DNA from: Flavobacteriales bacterium
Lineage (GTDB): Bacteria; Bacteroidota; Bacteroidia; NORP154
DNA: 14,150 nucleotides
Assembly (NCBI GenBank): GCA_012965625.1
Contig: DTSC01000120.1
Span: 1 to 14,150, forward strand
Direction of reading: 5' to 3'
The notes below the pieces were generated by a model. That model was not told the DNA's origin and did no database searches. It saw only the letters and a list, made by a program, of their open reading frames with translations. How positions within the stretch are numbered: position 1 is the first letter of the stretch; each line of letters starts with the position of its first letter. Position numbers and translations under genes: made by a program. Positions 13,940 through 14,150 of this stretch are shown here, in pieces.

Positions 13940-14046
13940 GTAATTTTCAATTAAAAAATACATTCTTGCAATTTTTTTACTTATCATGGCTGTTGAAAAC
14001 CAAAAGTTTGGGTGTTCGTTGATGAATCATTAAATATATAATTGTT

Positions 14047-14150
14047 ATGAACCGAGTATTAGTACTGGGAACGGGATATGTAGTTAAGCCTTTAGTCGAT
14101 TATTTTATTGATAAATGCAAATATGAAGTGCTGGTTGCTAGTAGAGATAA
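14047..14150 (+). CDS. Saccharopine dehydrogenase-like NAD(P)-binding protein, N-terminus (3' truncated by window)
   Basis: Only 34 codons are visible, beginning MNRVLVLGTGYVVKPLVDYF and continuing to EVLVASRD. The N-terminal beta-alpha-beta with GTGYV resembles the dinucleotide-binding start of the saccharopine dehydrogenase / lysine-ketoglutarate reductase group, where GAGxV is followed by a polar helix and a second strand ending in AxR/D. The assignment rests on this short stretch. The gene starts 114 bp after the last attC-like core, a longer leader than in the two cassettes (about 19-24 bp), which hints that it may be chromosomal flank and not a third cassette. The leader (13940-14046) is A/T-rich with no recognised promoter. 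Confidence 0.55.
   Translation, partial: MNRVLVLGTGYVVKPLVDYFIDKCKYEVLVASRD

Noticed and set aside
1..14150. tRNA, rRNA, CRISPR array or insertion sequence.
   Set aside because: No cloverleaf, regularly spaced repeat, transposase or IS-type terminal inverted repeat was seen on either strand; the only repeat structures are the palindromes and attC-like sites listed.

Overview
The window is from a Bacteroidota chromosome. The evidence is a large TonB-dependent outer-membrane receptor, two secreted proteins ending in type IX secretion (T9SS, type A) sorting domains, several exact matches to the Bacteroidota promoter -7 element TAnnTTTG, A/T-rich intergenic DNA and a Bacteroidota-type single-domain mannose-1-phosphate guanylyltransferase. 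I cannot fix the genus; a T9SS-bearing lineage (Flavobacteriia, Cytophagia or a relative) fits.

Layout. Positions 1-4728 (+) hold the 3' part of a TonB receptor, then a T9SS-secreted alpha/beta-hydrolase-like protein whose nucleophile position appears to be Gly instead of Ser, then a second T9SS-secreted protein. A bidirectional terminator follows. Positions 4819-6320 (-) are a translationally coupled mlaE-mlaF pair for lipid transport. Positions 6421-7853 carry a small lipoprotein (+), a ferritin (-) whose 3' end overlaps it, and a SprT-like zinc metalloprotein (+). Positions 7955-10346 (+) are a class I aminotransferase followed closely by manC. A small zinc-finger protein (10370-10741, -) closes this ordinary chromosomal part.

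The exceptional part is about 10795-13939. A tyrosine recombinase (10843-11994) is followed by a 24-bp perfect palindrome, an attI-like core GTTAGGGC, and two gene cassettes that each end in an attC-like site. Cassette 1 (12029-12956) encodes a membrane protein. Cassette 2 (12957-13933) encodes an SRA-HNH modification-dependent restriction endonuclease. Each cassette's left-end core is exactly complementary to the inverse core of its own attC (10 and 9 bp), and both attC-like sites have complementary L boxes; this is the diagnostic geometry of integron cassettes. Yet the recombinase lacks the extra segment of IntI proteins (K-to-H catalytic spacing 64 residues, against 106 in IntI1 and 72 in XerD) and is transcribed toward the cassettes instead of away from them. 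I therefore read this as an integron-like capture system run by a XerD-like, non-IntI recombinase. The cassette genes may be driven from a TAnnTTTG element in the recombinase 3' end. A saccharopine-dehydrogenase-like gene begins after the last attC-like site and runs out of the window; whether it is a third cassette or the chromosomal flank cannot be decided here.
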